Source of the DNA: Mycosarcoma maydis
Lineage: Eukaryota; Basidiomycota; Ustilaginomycetes; Ustilaginales
DNA: 64,000 bases
Assembly: GCF_000328475.2 (NCBI RefSeq)
Contig: NC_026493.1
Location: forward strand, 62,001-126,000
Direction of reading: 5' to 3'
In this document: positions 38,486-49,677 of the stretch, piece after piece
How the letters are laid out: every line of letters starts with the position of its first letter
Numbering within the stretch: position 1 is the first letter of the stretch
The notes under the pieces: model-generated
What the model saw: the letters and a program-made list of their open reading frames with translations, nothing else
Told to the model about the DNA's origin: nothing
Database searches by the model: none
Position numbers and translations under genes: made by a program

Positions 38486-41247
38486 ATGCCCGCTGCAGTG
38501 GAACCAGCTCGCGTTTACACCGTCTCTGGCGGTGGTGCTGCTAGCTCCGGTGCAGCAGGTACCTCGTTCAACTCTTCATCTCTTCCGGACCTCTTGCGCA
38601 GATCTGGCTCATCTAACAAGCGCAAGAAACGCAAGACCGCACTCAAGGACGAAGAGATCCTTTCCCGTATCGAGCTCATACAGGATTTCGAGTTTCCAGA
38701 GGCCAGCAACCGCCTTACAGCAACAAGAGATGGCCAATCTATCGTAGCTACCGGAACGTACAAGCCTCAAATTCGAGTTTGGGACTGCGAGCAACTTAGT
38801 CTCAAATTCGAACGCCACACCGATGCAGAGAACGTTGACTTTCTGGTGAGTATTTAGTGCAACCGTGTCGCAATGGCTGTCTCTCCAAGTGATGATGATA
38901 CCATAAATTACAACCTTATCTACATTAGCTGCAGAGCTGTTTTGGGGCTCGCCCTGAAGCATGCTCGACGCTGATACAAGCAATCTGATTCTCCGTGCGC
39001 TACTTGCCTTGGGCTCGAACCCAGTCGGAACGAGAAGTACTGATTCGTATCTTGTTCGATTTTTGTCTTGAATAGATGCTTTCTGACGACTGGACGAAAT
39101 CGCTTCATCTGCAAACGGATCGCACTGTACAACTGCAAGCGCAAGGTGGTGCACATGCACGTGTCCGCATTCCCAAGTTTGGACGTGCCCTTGGCTATCA
39201 CTTCCCATCTGCCGACGCCGTCGTAGCAGCTGCCGGCCGTGAAGTTTATCGCCTCAACCTAGACCAAGGCCGATTTCTGGCGCCTTTCGTACTTGGAGGT
39301 GGCGATCTGGGGGAACCAACAGGATGTAATGCCATTGATGTCAACCCAGCGCACGGGCTGCTTTGCTTTGGTACAGAAGGCACCGGCATTGTCGAGATGT
39401 GGGATCCTCGTATGCGAAAAAGAGCGGGTCTCCTGAGTGTGGCCACGGAAACGGTTCTCGACGCTGCTTTGCTTGTTGCACGCCGCAATTTGCCGGGTGT
39501 CATTGGCGAGGCTGACGACTCCACCGCCAGCAAGGAGGCACTTTCCTCGCTATCCGTCACGGCCCTTGCAGGCGCTGAGGACGGCCTCAATCTGGCAGTC
39601 GGCACCAACACGGGGCATGTGCTACTCTACGATCTGCGCATGGACCGTCCGTATCAAACCAAGGACCAAGGCTTTGGTCTCCCCATCAAGAAGGTCATGT
39701 GGCCCGGCGACAAGGCAGCTTCCACTACAGGTGGTGTTGGGCCCCGCACACAATCCGAAGCCGAGGGCAAGGTGCTCAGCGCCGATGCCAAAGTCATCAA
39801 GATCTGGGACAAGGACTCGGGAGACAATCTTGTTTCGGTCACACCGCCCTCGGCAGCGACCGACATCAACGACGTTGCGCACTACCCAGGTACGGGTCTG
39901 CTCATGGCTGCTGTCGAAGGTACTCAGATGGCCGCATGGTATGTACCCGCGCTGGGACCCGCACCACGTTGGTGCTCATACATCGACACACTCACCGACG
40001 AGATGGATGGTGTCGATACGGTCGGCGCTGGGGCAGGCAAGGGCGTCTACGAGGACTTCAAGTTTGTCGACCGCGCCGAGCTGGATCGATTGGGCATGTC
40101 GCACCTCATCGGCACGCAGTTGCTTCGACCTTACATGCACGGCTACTTCATCTCGCTTGCGCTGTACGAACGCGCTCGGCTGCTCAACAATCCAACAGCA
40201 TATGCAGACGCACGCGAACGCGCCATCAAAGCCAAGCTCGAGAAGCAGGCCGAGAGTCGTATTCGAGCAATCAAGAATCCCAAGTTGGACGCCGGAGTTC
40301 GGGTCAACAAGGAGCTCGCCGAGAAGGTGGCGCGCGAAGCCGAGGCTGCAGCCAAGAAGCAAGCCAAGCGCGACGCAAAGGCTGCTGTCGCTGCGACTGT
40401 TTCCCCAGAAGGCCAAGGCAAAGATTCAGATGCAGCAGCGGTCAGCAAAGACAAACCGAGCACCGCTGCCAACCTCTTGTCAGACTCGCGTTTCTCTCAA
40501 CTTTTCCAAGATCCAGAATTCCAGATCGACACCGGCAGTCGAGAATTCGCCATGCTCAATCCATCTACAGCGCTCAAGCACGCCCGAGATGGACCGAGAA
40601 GACTCACTGCGGTGGAAAACGAGGAGAACGAGAGCGATCGCGAATCAATCGATCCCGATATGGAGGACGACAAATCTTCGTCTGCGTCCGAGGACGAGCA
40701 GGATGGCGATGATTCAGGTGATTCTTCCGACGAAGGTGATTTGGGCCAGTACAATCCACGTGCACGAGATGCAGCTGGTAAGCGACCCAAAAACCTCCAT
40801 CAAGCTGCAGAAGCCGCCGGGCGACGTGGTGGACGTGCCTCTGGTGCACGTCTCGTCGACGATGACGACGAGGACAACGCGGGAGCAGGAAGCGGGAACA
40901 AGAAGAGAAGCTTTGAGGACCGTCTCAAGTCATCTTCCAACCGTTCACAGGGCGCACGTCGACCCCGCGCCTCCGACTTCCTGGACGATCAACCCGTTGC
41001 TGGAGCAAAAAGCTTCACCTGGACGCCTTCGTCGTCCAAGCGAGAGGCGGGCGGCACACGAAAGGGAGGCAGCTCGAGAAAGCCTAGCACAGGAGAAGAG
41101 ACCTTCGGATACGGTCTCAGCAAAGGCGCAGGCGCAGAAGAGGGTAAAGGAGTCGAAGGGCTTTCCGACGACGCGAGGTTCGGTCGACAGAAACGCAGAC
41201 ACCCCAACAGATCGGCAAGTAAGAATGTCATCATGCGAAGGAGCTGA
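38486..41247 (+). CDS. enp2: Nucleolar WD-repeat protein Enp2/NOL10, small-subunit processome component
   Basis: Exons 38486-38845 and 39076-41247 encode 843 residues. Enp2 is a beta-propeller protein needed for 18S rRNA maturation in the nucleolus. Exon 1 ends RHTDAENVDFL; after a 230-nt intron (GTGAGT...AATAG, phase 0) exon 2 begins MLSDDWTKSLHLQTDR. This joins as in NOL10. Family blocks include RIPKFGRALGYHFPSADA, REVYRLNLDQGRF, GTGIVEMWDPRMRKRAGLL and YIDTLTDEMDG. The C-terminal 350 residues are charged, with LLSDSRFSQLFQDPEFQID, acidic stretches and a basic end (KRRHPNRSASKNVIMRRS), as is usual for nucleolar proteins. Retaining the intron stops the frame at once. The ATG at 38486 has the context ACCATGC. 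Confidence 0.93.
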
Positions 41248-41942
41248 GCTAGCATCACATTTTCTGGTTTGTCCAATCACGAATCTTTGCCTGCACCTGC
41301 ATCTGGTTGATAGCTTTTTCATATCGATTTCAGTATTCGTTGACGAGCAATGCTATTGTACTTGTACCAAAGTGTTTATTGATGTGTGAAGGGCAAAGCA
41401 GAGCTATCAGCGCCTTCAGTCACGAGTATGGTGAACTAAGCGCTTCCCCACGCGCCACACGCCATTCATGACTATTGGAACATTGTTAGACCTGTCCAGC
41501 AGACTTGATCGTAAAAATGAGGTGGCGAAGTGGAGGGAAAATCACGAAATCACGAATCACGGATCATGAATCGTGAATGTGATCGAAGCAGCGGCAACGG
41601 TTAACTTAGCAGCAGTCAGGCAGTCGCTGAGTGCAGGGTTCAATGACCGCTTGGCTGAGGCTCAGTGTGGACGCGTTGACCAGCTTTTCAGAAACCGAGT
41701 GAATTCTAGGTGCACTGTCACCTTATCCTCGAGTGTTGGTCTGTTCGTCGTGACCACCGCCATTATCGTCCTACGCTGTCATCATCTTGTCGTTTCTTGA
41801 ACGTACATACAATTTGCATCTGTCGCAGCTTATCACAGCGGCTAGCAACGATTTCCAGAGGCGGATCCGCGCAAGCAACCATCAGTGAACCAGGTAGAAA
41901 GTTGAACTCCATCAAGCTTTAGGCTCGGATATATTCGCAAGA
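41248..41942. other. Intergenic: upstream of the proteasome alpha-2 gene
   Basis: 695 bp with an ATCACGAATCACGGATCATG cluster at 41543-41580 and GGTTAACTTAGC at about 41598. There is no gene. Confidence 0.6.
41543..41580. repeat. GTGAATC/CACGAAT repeat cluster
   Basis: ATCACGAAATCACGAATCAC followed by GGATCATGAATCGTGAATG. This member of the intergenic repeat family lies between enp2 and pre8. Confidence 0.75.
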
Positions 41943-42819
41943 ATGTCGGCAGGAGCAGGTGATAGGGCATATTCGTAAGTGTTACCGGCAGACGCGAAAG
42001 ACGATCTGAGCATAGTCGGTAATTTGGGACAAGGAGGAGATTAGCTGACCGCTGGTGGTCTCTCATTTCTGTTCTCTTGGCTGGACGCACAGCTTCTCGC
42101 TCACAACCTTCTCGCCATCAGGTAAGCTAGTGCAGATCGAACATGCGCTCGCAGCTGTCTCACAGGGAGCTACGTCTCTCGGCATCAAGGCGTCCAATGC
42201 AATTGTGATTGCCACCGAGAAGCGTGCGCCTTCGCCGTTGGTGGACGACTCGGCGCTAGAGCGCATCTCGATCATCTGCCCCAACATCGGCATGGTGTAT
42301 TCCGGGATGGGGCCCGATTTCCGGGTGCTCGTCTCTGCTGCGCGAAAAGCAGCACAAACCTACTGGAAGACATTTGGCGAATATCCTCCCGTCCGTGTCC
42401 TCGTCCAGGAAATCGCGACGCTGATGCAACAAGCTACGCAACGTGGAGGCGTGCGTCCGTTCGGCGTCTCCCTGCTCGTCGCCGGCTTCGACAGCGCGCG
42501 TGGTCCGAGCCTGTATCAAGTGGATCCAAGCGGCAGTTACTTTATGTGGAAAGCAAGCGCCATCGGAAAAAACATGCAGAACGCCAAAACCTTCCTGGAA
42601 AAACGCTACAACAACGACATCTCGCAGGAAGACGCCATCCACACTGCGCTCCTAACGCTCAAGGAGGGCTTCGAGGGTCAAATGACCGAAAAGACCATCG
42701 AGATCGGCGTCATCAGTGATACTTTGACCAAAAAATTGGGCAATGGCGACCACGGCGATCCAATCCCCGTATTCAGGAAGTTGAGCGAGGCCGAGATCAA
42801 GGATTACCTCGCATTGTAG
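41943..42819 (+). CDS. pre8: 20S proteasome subunit alpha type-2
   Basis: Exons 41943-41974 and 42093-42819 encode 252 residues, the normal length. Alpha-2 is part of the outer ring of the 20S core particle. The short first exon encodes [10 protein letters not shown] plus two bases. After a 118-nt intron (GTAAGT...CACAG) the protein continues [20 protein letters not shown]. This is the N-terminal alpha-subunit signature ([18 protein letters not shown]), recovered only by splicing. Further blocks are [29 protein letters not shown] and [11 protein letters not shown]. The C terminus [10 protein letters not shown] is typical of alpha-2. Transcribed in the same direction as enp2 but 695 bp apart. 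Confidence 0.95.
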
Positions 42820-43015
42820 CCGTGTGGTTGTCGTTCAATCGTACTTATTCTCGACATGGAGGTGTGCGGCGCGTCGAGCCATCCTTGAGTCGTGGTCATG
42901 AGTTGTCATCGAAGAGCGAGCTGACTTACGTACGGCTTGGTCGATTCTCATCCAGACTTGATATTCATTTGTGCCCGAAAGGAATTGGGATTACAGTGGC
43001 TTACAAAGGAATAAT

Positions 43016-45229
43016 TTACAAAGGGCTACCGCCCACAACCCTCCCCCAATTGCTGAGCAGGGAAACGATGAGCGTCAACACTTTCTTTGACTCTTCTGTG
43101 CTCAGTGACGGAGTGCGATTTTGGCTTGCGGTTGCGCTGTAAATCGCCGCAACGAGCAGGCCGGATAAGCCGACGACGGCTAGCATGCGTGTAGCTGGAC
43201 CAGCATCAGCTGACGAACCTCTGGTGAGATGCCATCTTGGCCTGAGCGCCATTTCGTCTTTCTCAACGTGTTTCTCTGGTTCAACCAACTCGTCCTCGAG
43301 CGGCGTGCAAGGGTGCGGATCTTGAACAACTTGCTCCGTAGGTCCTGTGAGAGCAGATATGGCGAGCGATGTGGCTGGTCCCCACTCGATGATCTGACCG
43401 CGTTCGCGCTTAGTATCGTCCGGTCCGTCCGAGATGGACGGAGCATCGAACACTTCTGACCAGGTGAAAAGTACACTTCTCGGACCCATGATGCTGTGTG
43501 CCTGCAGAGCATCCGACGACAAGGGAAAGCGTTCCATCAATCGCACTGCTGCTTGCAGTAACGTCGACAGTGGAATACCCTTCTTGGTCGGTGTGGCAAC
43601 AGAGTGAGCGGGATTGCTGTTGCTTGAGGCCGCGAGCGCGCGATCCGAAGCGAGGCTTGGAAGCTCTACGTCAGGATCTGTGTAAATGGACGTGGAGACT
43701 AGTGATTTATCCCGATTTATGTGCTCGTTCTCCTGGTTGACTGCACTGTCTGTGCTTTTGCTATGAGTCGCCTGGAGATTTCTTGAAGTTGCATCCTCAT
43801 CAGCAACGATGACCGGCAATCTGCCCAAGACAGTATGCAAAATGGCCGCATCCTCCAACAGCTCTTCGTCCATCGCGTCCAGCTCCTCCACTTTCGCTTC
43901 CAGCAGGATTGCGCCACACAGGTAAATTGCTGCTGCCGGACCGTATGCCAGCACAAAGTCCATCACCCTCTGCATCACCTTTACATCGGCCGCATCGTGT
44001 GTTAATAGCGTCATGAGCCAAGGCAGAGCGAAGTATGGCGATGGAGATGCGCGATCCATGGTTTCTGCAAAGTGCGAATTGGAGGCGCGTACAAGGTTGG
44101 AAAGAATCTTGAGCTGGCCCATGATGGGAAGGAGGTCGCGCGTCATGCTATCTCGGATGAGAAAGAGGCTGACGCGTTCTGCCGAAAGTTCAAGGATGAA
44201 TTGGGTACGCCGGGACGAGAAGAGATGAGATGGAGATGGTGGTTCGGGAGAGAGTGTGAGGAGGAGGACGGTGAGTATGTCGTGGTAGCCTTGGAAGTAG
44301 GAGAGCGATGGAAAGTGGGAGAGGGTGGTGAGGATAAGGTGGGACAGCTGCTGCCGGCGAAGCTGTTTTTGTTGAGGTATAGCGGATGCGGTGTCCGCAT
44401 CCGTATTGCCGGCTTGAGGCTGAGGCTTTTGTATGAACATTGACTTGAACGCTGGGCCAATAAAGCTTCGCTCGACGTCTTTCGCCACTTGCTCCATGTC
44501 TCTGCTAGAAAGGTTTGCGAAAGGCTGAAGAGGCAGTGACGTCCCTGTTCTGTCCATCTGATTGTGACGACTGTTCGGGCCACTCCCTTTCGGTGGCCCG
44601 TTGTCGATGTTTGGATTTGGCGACATGGATGAACTCGAAGATAGAGGGCTTTCGGCATGTTCTCCTGTTGTGCTGCCCTCCTTTGCTCGACTCGGACGCG
44701 AAGAATCTGTGGTAAGGCTAGTTGAAACAGTCTCGGCATGCCTTCGTCTTGTTGATCTTTTCGACTTGACAACCTTCCATCCTTGATCCGCCGCTAGCGA
44801 GCCGTTTCCTGTGTTGCTCCATTCCGGGGTATCCTCAGACTGAAAGAGATGGGCGTCAGTCATCTGCCATCCATCCTTATCGAGGGATATGGATGATAAG
44901 CTGCAATCTTTGATGATATCAGACTCATCCTGAAAGGCTGGTGGCTCTGTCGCTTGTGGCTTGTCATGAGGTACCTCGGAGGCGTGAGCCTGTATGTAAT
45001 CTTCTGTGATTCCCAACAGTTCGAGCCATGCTTCTACTCGCGATTCGAACATGGTAGACCGACTGAGCCCAGAAGGTTTGAGAGATTGTTGTTGGAGATG
45101 ACGACGTCGTTGTTTACTTGTTTGATGTTCGTCGGGCAATTCAATGTTGCTGAAAGAATTGCCTGTGGCTAGGTGTCGAGCAGACGCCGACGCTAGGCCT
45201 TGCGCCGTGGGACTTTTATCGAGCGTCAT
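43016..45229 (-). CDS. gyp8: ER-membrane TBC Rab GAP, Gyp8/TBC1D20 type
   Basis: A single exon of 737 residues from the ATG at 45229 (MTLDKSPTAQG); the frame upstream has no ATG. Gyp8/TBC1D20 acts on Ypt1/Rab1 in ER-to-Golgi transport. The TBC arginine finger lies in VAKDVERSF and the glutamine finger in LSYFQGYHDILTVLL. SLFLIRDSMTRDLLPIMGQL and FALPWLMTLLTHD are blocks specific to this subfamily. Close to the C terminus there is a hydrophobic segment (MLAVVGLSGLLVAAIYSA), consistent with the membrane anchor of Gyp8/TBC1D20. Compared with relatives it has about 250 extra N-terminal residues and a Ser-rich insertion between domain and anchor. With gyp1 it is the second Ypt1-directed GAP in this window. 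Confidence 0.9.
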   Translation of the reverse strand: MTLDKSPTAQGLASASARHLATGNSFSNIELPDEHQTSKQRRRHLQQQSLKPSGLSRSTMFESRVEAWLELLGITEDYIQAHASEVPHDKPQATEPPAFQDESDIIKDCSLSSISLDKDGWQMTDAHLFQSEDTPEWSNTGNGSLAADQGWKVVKSKRSTRRRHAETVSTSLTTDSSRPSRAKEGSTTGEHAESPLSSSSSMSPNPNIDNGPPKGSGPNSRHNQMDRTGTSLPLQPFANLSSRDMEQVAKDVERSFIGPAFKSMFIQKPQPQAGNTDADTASAIPQQKQLRRQQLSHLILTTLSHFPSLSYFQGYHDILTVLLLTLSPEPPSPSHLFSSRRTQFILELSAERVSLFLIRDSMTRDLLPIMGQLKILSNLVRASNSHFAETMDRASPSPYFALPWLMTLLTHDAADVKVMQRVMDFVLAYGPAAAIYLCGAILLEAKVEELDAMDEELLEDAAILHTVLGRLPVIVADEDATSRNLQATHSKSTDSAVNQENEHINRDKSLVSTSIYTDPDVELPSLASDRALAASSNSNPAHSVATPTKKGIPLSTLLQAAVRLMERFPLSSDALQAHSIMGPRSVLFTWSEVFDAPSISDGPDDTKRERGQIIEWGPATSLAISALTGPTEQVVQDPHPCTPLEDELVEPEKHVEKDEMALRPRWHLTRGSSADAGPATRMLAVVGLSGLLVAAIYSATASQNRTPSLSTEESKKVLTLIVSLLSNWGRVVGGSPL

Positions 45230-46759
45230 TGGAAAGGCGGTATTTTGTTTGTTTGATACCACGGCGGTTGTGATGGTGATGCTTCGAGCTAGTCATGCAT
45301 TCTGCTAAGCCATAGAGGTTGGGGGGCTGGCGAGGAGGAGGTGGAGAAAGCGTTGGTTGCGCCCGTGCGTTCTTCACGCTCTGCCGCCTCAGGGCTGCAA
45401 AATAGTCAAGAACCAACCGGACGTGTCTTGAATTAACTTAACTTACAGAAAAAGCGCTCAGGCGCTCAGGGTCTCGTTTGGAGATCGTAGCGAACAAAGA
45501 TATTCCGAGATCCGAGTTTGCTGGAACCCAAGTCAAACTGTTGAAAGATAAGAAAAGTATCGAGTAAAGGTGTTGCATATGTGCACCGGAATGCCCATCA
45601 AGCAATGTCAGAGGTGAGACAGAGACTGAGGCTTGTCGGATCGCCAGAGTGGCTTGAAAGCCACCGCAAGGCATTGGTGATTGCTCGGCCGGCAGGGTGC
45701 AGCAGCTCCAAAATTCCATCCCTGTCTCACATTGTATGTTGGCTGCCATCGCCCATTCCATCCCATGGTAACCTCGAAATTAACTCAGACAAAGCATCCC
45801 GTTAGCTTGGTTGCGCGAGACGACAGCTAGGGAGAGCAGGTCCGAGCAAGGAAACAAAGACGAACCGGTTTCAAGATCCGATGGAGTGGCGGCAAGCGCG
45901 GTGAACGAAAGCTGTAAATGTTAGCGAGCAAAGCGGCAACAATCCCGTGAACCTAGCTCGGTGATGTGGATGATGGAAAATTCACGATTCGTGTCAGAAC
46001 TGCAGTAGCAGCTTTTTCGCGAGGACCCTGACAGCGCGTGCTTCGCCGACAATCGTCCTGCTGAGGCAGAAATCACGAATGGAAGTAACATTACGTTAAC
46101 TTAAGTTAGTGGTGACGAAGCAGCATGGAATCAGCATCCACTGCAAATCAAATCGTGAATGCATGCATGCAAAAGCGCCGCCACAGCTTTTGGCCTAGAC
46201 TCTCGATATACATTCACGATTCATGCTGTTGTCGTCTCATGCCCCACATTGATGAGGCAGATGTCGCTGGTCGTGCGACTTGAACCTATACGACATGGCA
46301 TGCGCGTAAACAAGACTCATGACTGTGAGAGACGGACTGTCTTGCTGAGAGGCAAGGAGGTGACCCGTCTCCGAGAAGCGGTCCAATTGCAGCTGCAGCG
46401 GGCCATGGACCGCTCAATTGGGCCGTGACATGCGACAATCACTTACGCATGCACCCATCCGCTCTTGCTAAGGTATGAGCATGATCGAAAACGTCCATCA
46501 AGACTGCTTTCAGCCATTCACGATCCCTTTCGTTTTTGATATACTGTAACTAAACGAATCGGACTCGGTCCGGCGTGCAATTGTGAAATGCAAAGTTGAT
46601 CCATGGCATCCAAGTTTTGCAACCAATCACGCTTTAATCGCGCTCTGGAGCTCTTGGAACAAGCTGGCCAAATGAACTCCTCCTACACGACGAATTTCAG
46701 CCGGTTTTTGGCCGCGTTCTGATTCTCGATTCTGCGGGATCAAACTCTAGTGGAAGAGC

Positions 46760-46777
46760 AGCTAACTTAAGTTAGCT
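46760..46777. repeat. 18-bp perfect palindrome
   Basis: AGCTAACTTAAGTTAGCT reads the same on both strands. Its 12-bp core TAACTTAAGTTA also occurs at 46097-46108. Both lie upstream of the Rheb gene. Confidence 0.9.
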
Positions 46778-47100
46778 CTCCACCCATGGGGACAAATATT
46801 TATCAAACGAGAATTTATGCAAATTTACCAATTACCAATTTTTCCACGGGCATTGGCCAAGTTTATAATACCAAGTCCGAACGGCGCAGGCGAGGCGTAG
46901 GCCAAGCCGAAGCGAGAGTCACAGAGTAGCCTTGACGCACACAATCCGCTCGGCTCTGTCAATCTCTCGCTCTGTGCCTCTCATCGCGCGTCTCTGCTTA
47001 CGGCTCGATCTCCGCCTCGCTCTCGCTGCTACCAACAACTCCCATCCCTTGTGTCAGCCGCGGTCTATTCACCATTGGTCACCTCTGACCTCGACATCCT

Positions 47101-47106
47101 TATAAA
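47101..47106 (+). promoter_or_regulatory. TATA box candidate of rhb1
   Basis: TATAAA about 197 bp before the Rheb ATG, followed by a pyrimidine-rich leader. A plausible core promoter; the start site is not known. Confidence 0.4.
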
Positions 47107-47297
47107 CGCTTCCAGTACCATTTCGATACCCTCGCTTTGTCCTCCTCGTTATCGCCGCATTCTCTCGTTTTTGCCAACATCCAAAACCATCCACCGGCTC
47201 ATCCGATTTGCATCACATAGCCAACTGGTATCGAACGGAGGCTTACTCGTCGATTGACGCTCGCACCTCGATTCGATAACGCTTCTTACCGCGCACC

Positions 47298-47965
47298 ATG
47301 TCTGCTGCTCCGGGAAGCTCGACCCTTCGCAAGAAGAGAAAGATTGCCGTTCTCGGCTCTCGTTCCGTCGGTGAGTGACCTCTCGATTAGCCATCCGTCG
47401 TCGGCTTTGCTGTTCTCTTGCTTATCGCTCTTTGCCTTCCGCTGCGTCACCAACAGGCAAATCGTCACTGATCGTGCGATATGTAGAGGATGCCTTTGTC
47501 GACTCCTACTATCCTACGATCGAAAATATTTTCCAGAAAACCATCACCCACAAGGGCCAAGAATACGACTGCGACATTATCGATACGGCAGGCCAGGATG
47601 AATACTCGATCCTCAATTCCAAACACGCCATTGGTATTCACGGCTACATGCTCGTCTACAGCATCGCCTCGCGCAATAGCTTCGACATGGTCCAGACCGT
47701 ATACGACAAGATCTTGAACTACACGGGTACCGAATCGGTGCCCTGCGTGATCGTTGGGCAGAAGAGCGATTTACATGTGCAGAGACAGGTCAGCGAAGCC
47801 GAAGGTAAACAGTTAGCAACACAGCTCAAGGCGGCTTGGATCGAGGTCAGCGCAAGACACAATGCCAACGTTGCCAAAGCCTTCGAGGCAATGTTGGGCG
47901 AAACGGACAAGGGCACCATTGAGGGCGGTCCTGAACCACAACCTAGCAAGTGCATCGTCATGTAG
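47298..47965 (+). CDS. rhb1: Rheb small GTPase
   Basis: Exons 47298-47370 and 47457-47965 encode 193 residues. Rheb activates TORC1 and links nutrients to growth. The P-loop GSRSVGKSS is split by an 86-nt intron (GTGAGT...AACAG), and the Arg before Ser is a Rheb hallmark. The effector loop reads YPTIENIFQKTI, switch II DTAGQDEYSIL, and the guanine motifs GQKSD (in place of NKxD) and VSAR. The C terminus CIVM is a CaaX box, so the protein should be prenylated and membrane-bound. The length and all G-motifs are normal. It converges with the RNase P subunit gene (310-bp gap). Confidence 0.95.
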
Positions 47966-48275
47966 AAATGTCGACGCTTTCTGCTGCTCACGGCCGTTTC
48001 ACTCACGACTTGGTCGCTACCTTCTGCCTCTTCTATGTCGATATTTTCACTTCGTTTCTTGCTCTACCTTTTTGGGCCGACCTCAGGATCCCTTTTCGGC
48101 GTGTTATCTTTTCATCTAATCTCTAACTCTCTCTATCTCTCTCACTGCAAGCCCAAGCACCACACCATATACTCTCGATGGTAATACAATCTTCGCAGCG
48201 TGCGCACAACATCATAGTTGATTCGAGCAGATGAACGTCGACGGGGTATACTACAGAGCTTGCGGAGGCGATCAT
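47966..48275. other. Convergent 3' intergenic region
   Basis: The 3' flanks of rhb1 and the RNase P subunit gene, TC-rich (TCTCTCTATCTCTCTC near 48125). Nothing else seen. Confidence 0.6.
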
Positions 48276-49492
48276 TCAGGGAATAGTGGAACCAAGCGCG
48301 CCATTTTTGCCGACGCCGGTGATCAGCAGATGATCGCCTCTGGATCGTGCGGCTGTTTGCCAGAAGTGGAACGCGTGAGATGCGTATGATGCATGGACTG
48401 TGTTGTTGGATGAGTTTGGCCGAGGTGGCTGGGACGCAGGGTTGTGGATGAGGTCGGAGAGACGTGTGATGGGGTTGTCCCAGGGTGAGCCTTGGAGGCG
48501 GTCGTTGAAGTGGGGGAGGAGCGGACGTGGTGGTTTGGGGTACTTGGTTTGGCGTCGAGTGTCGAGCTCGGGTTGAGGTGGTGGTTTGATGGACGGATCG
48601 GAGAGGCTAATTAAGCTGTTGGTGGAGCGAGGTTCGGGCAGGCGTGCTTGGCTGGCATGGCGAACGCCAGTCGTGGATGGGGTAGGGCGAGATGGGGCTG
48701 GATTGGCGATACGGGCCTTGCGCTGTTTGGCTTTTTGGCTTCTGGACGGTTTTGCAGGGAGAGCCACCTGAGGTTTCGTGCAGGAAGAAGCGAGTAGGTT
48801 CGTATCTGCGGATGCGTCGTTGCAAGGAGGTGTGGTAACTGACGCAGTTTGGCGGAGCACATGTCGTTTGATCGAGGCGATCCTTCTTCTGTGTCTCTGC
48901 GAGACGTTGTTGCTCGCGACCACCATGTCTACCTGTACTTGCTCACCCTTTGCCTTACTTGGATCGACGTGGCCCCGCTGTTCTCTGTCGTTTGCCTGCT
49001 CGTCCATTTCGTTGATTGCTCCTCGCTCGAACCTCGGCAGCAAATCTGGCGCCGCTCGCCTGATCACCGTTCCACACACTCCACACCTCGTCTTCACCAC
49101 ATGACCATGCGGACCACTTGCTTGACTCCTCACACTTGCCGTCAGTCCCTCTACCAAGACCGTATCACACCTCGCGCACGATCCCCTCTTACACCCCGTA
49201 TCCAGTCGTATCACCGCTTTCCTCGATAACGTCTTGACCCACCTCACATCTCTCCCTGCAATCGTGTCGCCATATCCCCCCGCACTTCCCTCCGTAGCGA
49301 CGCTGACAGAACCGCATAGTACGATGCCACCTGTTGCAAGTGATTCAGCGTATGGTGGTGCTCAGGATGCGTAATCGTTTTTGGTGCAATCCATGTCGCA
49401 CTTGTTTTGCTGGCAGTTCGTCCGTTCGCGTTGCATGTCCCGACCGGAGTGCTTTTCTTGGCCCTCTCCTTCCGTGGCGTGCTTGGAGCCAT
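48276..49492 (-). CDS. rpr2: RNase P/MRP protein subunit, Rpr2/Rpp21/Snm1 family, with unresolved frame change
   Basis: An upstream frame from the ATG at 49492 (MAPSTPRKERAKK) has the helix LNHLQQVASYYAVLSASLRRE, as at the start of Rpp21. It hits TGA at 49244. The frame one base over carries the rest, KAVIRLDTGCKRGSCARC, VLVEGLTA and TRCGVCG: two CX2C pairs forming the zinc ribbon of this family, which binds RNase P RNA in tRNA 5' processing. The two frames overlap and are clearly one gene. They could be joined by a 26-nt excision (49222-49247, GTGAGG...CGAG) or by an 86-nt intron with a weak donor (49222-49307, GTCAGC). A true frameshift or sequencing error is also possible. The C-terminal 200 residues are a basic and Pro-rich extension. 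Confidence 0.72.
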
Positions 49493-49668
49493 TGCGATCA
49501 ATTAAACCGGAGGCCCAAGTTGCTGTTCCAGCTCAAGACAAGGTTCGTGGTGGTAGCAACACCAACCCCGGATGGTGGTGAACCAAAAACCAGCGAACTT
49601 AAATTTGCCGGGCAGTTACAGAAAAAGAGTAAGAAAAAGAAGGCTACAAGGCCACATTTTTTTATTTG

Positions 49669-49673
49669 AAAAA
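49669..49673 (-). terminator. Pol III T-run terminator of tRNA-Gly
   Basis: Five T residues on the minus strand, starting five bases after the tRNA 3' end. Confidence 0.75.
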
Positions 49674-49677
49674 GAAT

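Larger units (their letters stand above)
45230..47297. other. Long divergent upstream region between gyp8 and rhb1
   Basis: 2.07 kb without a recognisable gene, the second longest gap. It contains two copies of the palindrome TAACTTAAGTTA (46097-46108 and within 46760-46777), a TTTATAATA box at about 46861 and TATAAA at 47101. The last 400 bp are CT/CG-rich, like a 5' leader. A 107-codon minus-strand frame (45438-45761) has no recognisable motif. Confidence 0.55.

Noticed and set aside
38889..38988. Possible intronic C/D box snoRNA in enp2 (GTGATGA with several CTGA)
   Set aside because: No terminal stem can be formed between the C-box and D-box flanks, and CTGA is frequent by chance; the 230-nt intron length alone is not evidence.
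38985..39045. tRNA-like B box (GGGTTCGAGCCC, minus strand) in the enp2 intron
   Set aside because: The T stem mismatches at the third pair when a 7-nt loop is used, and no acceptor, D or anticodon arm can be drawn.
39437..41389. 650-codon frame overlapping enp2
   Set aside because: Shadow frame of enp2 exon 2; Ser/Arg/Thr-rich without motifs.
45438..45761. 107-codon minus-strand frame upstream of gyp8
   Set aside because: It has an ATG but no recognisable domain or plausible splice link to gyp8; treated as promoter-region noise.
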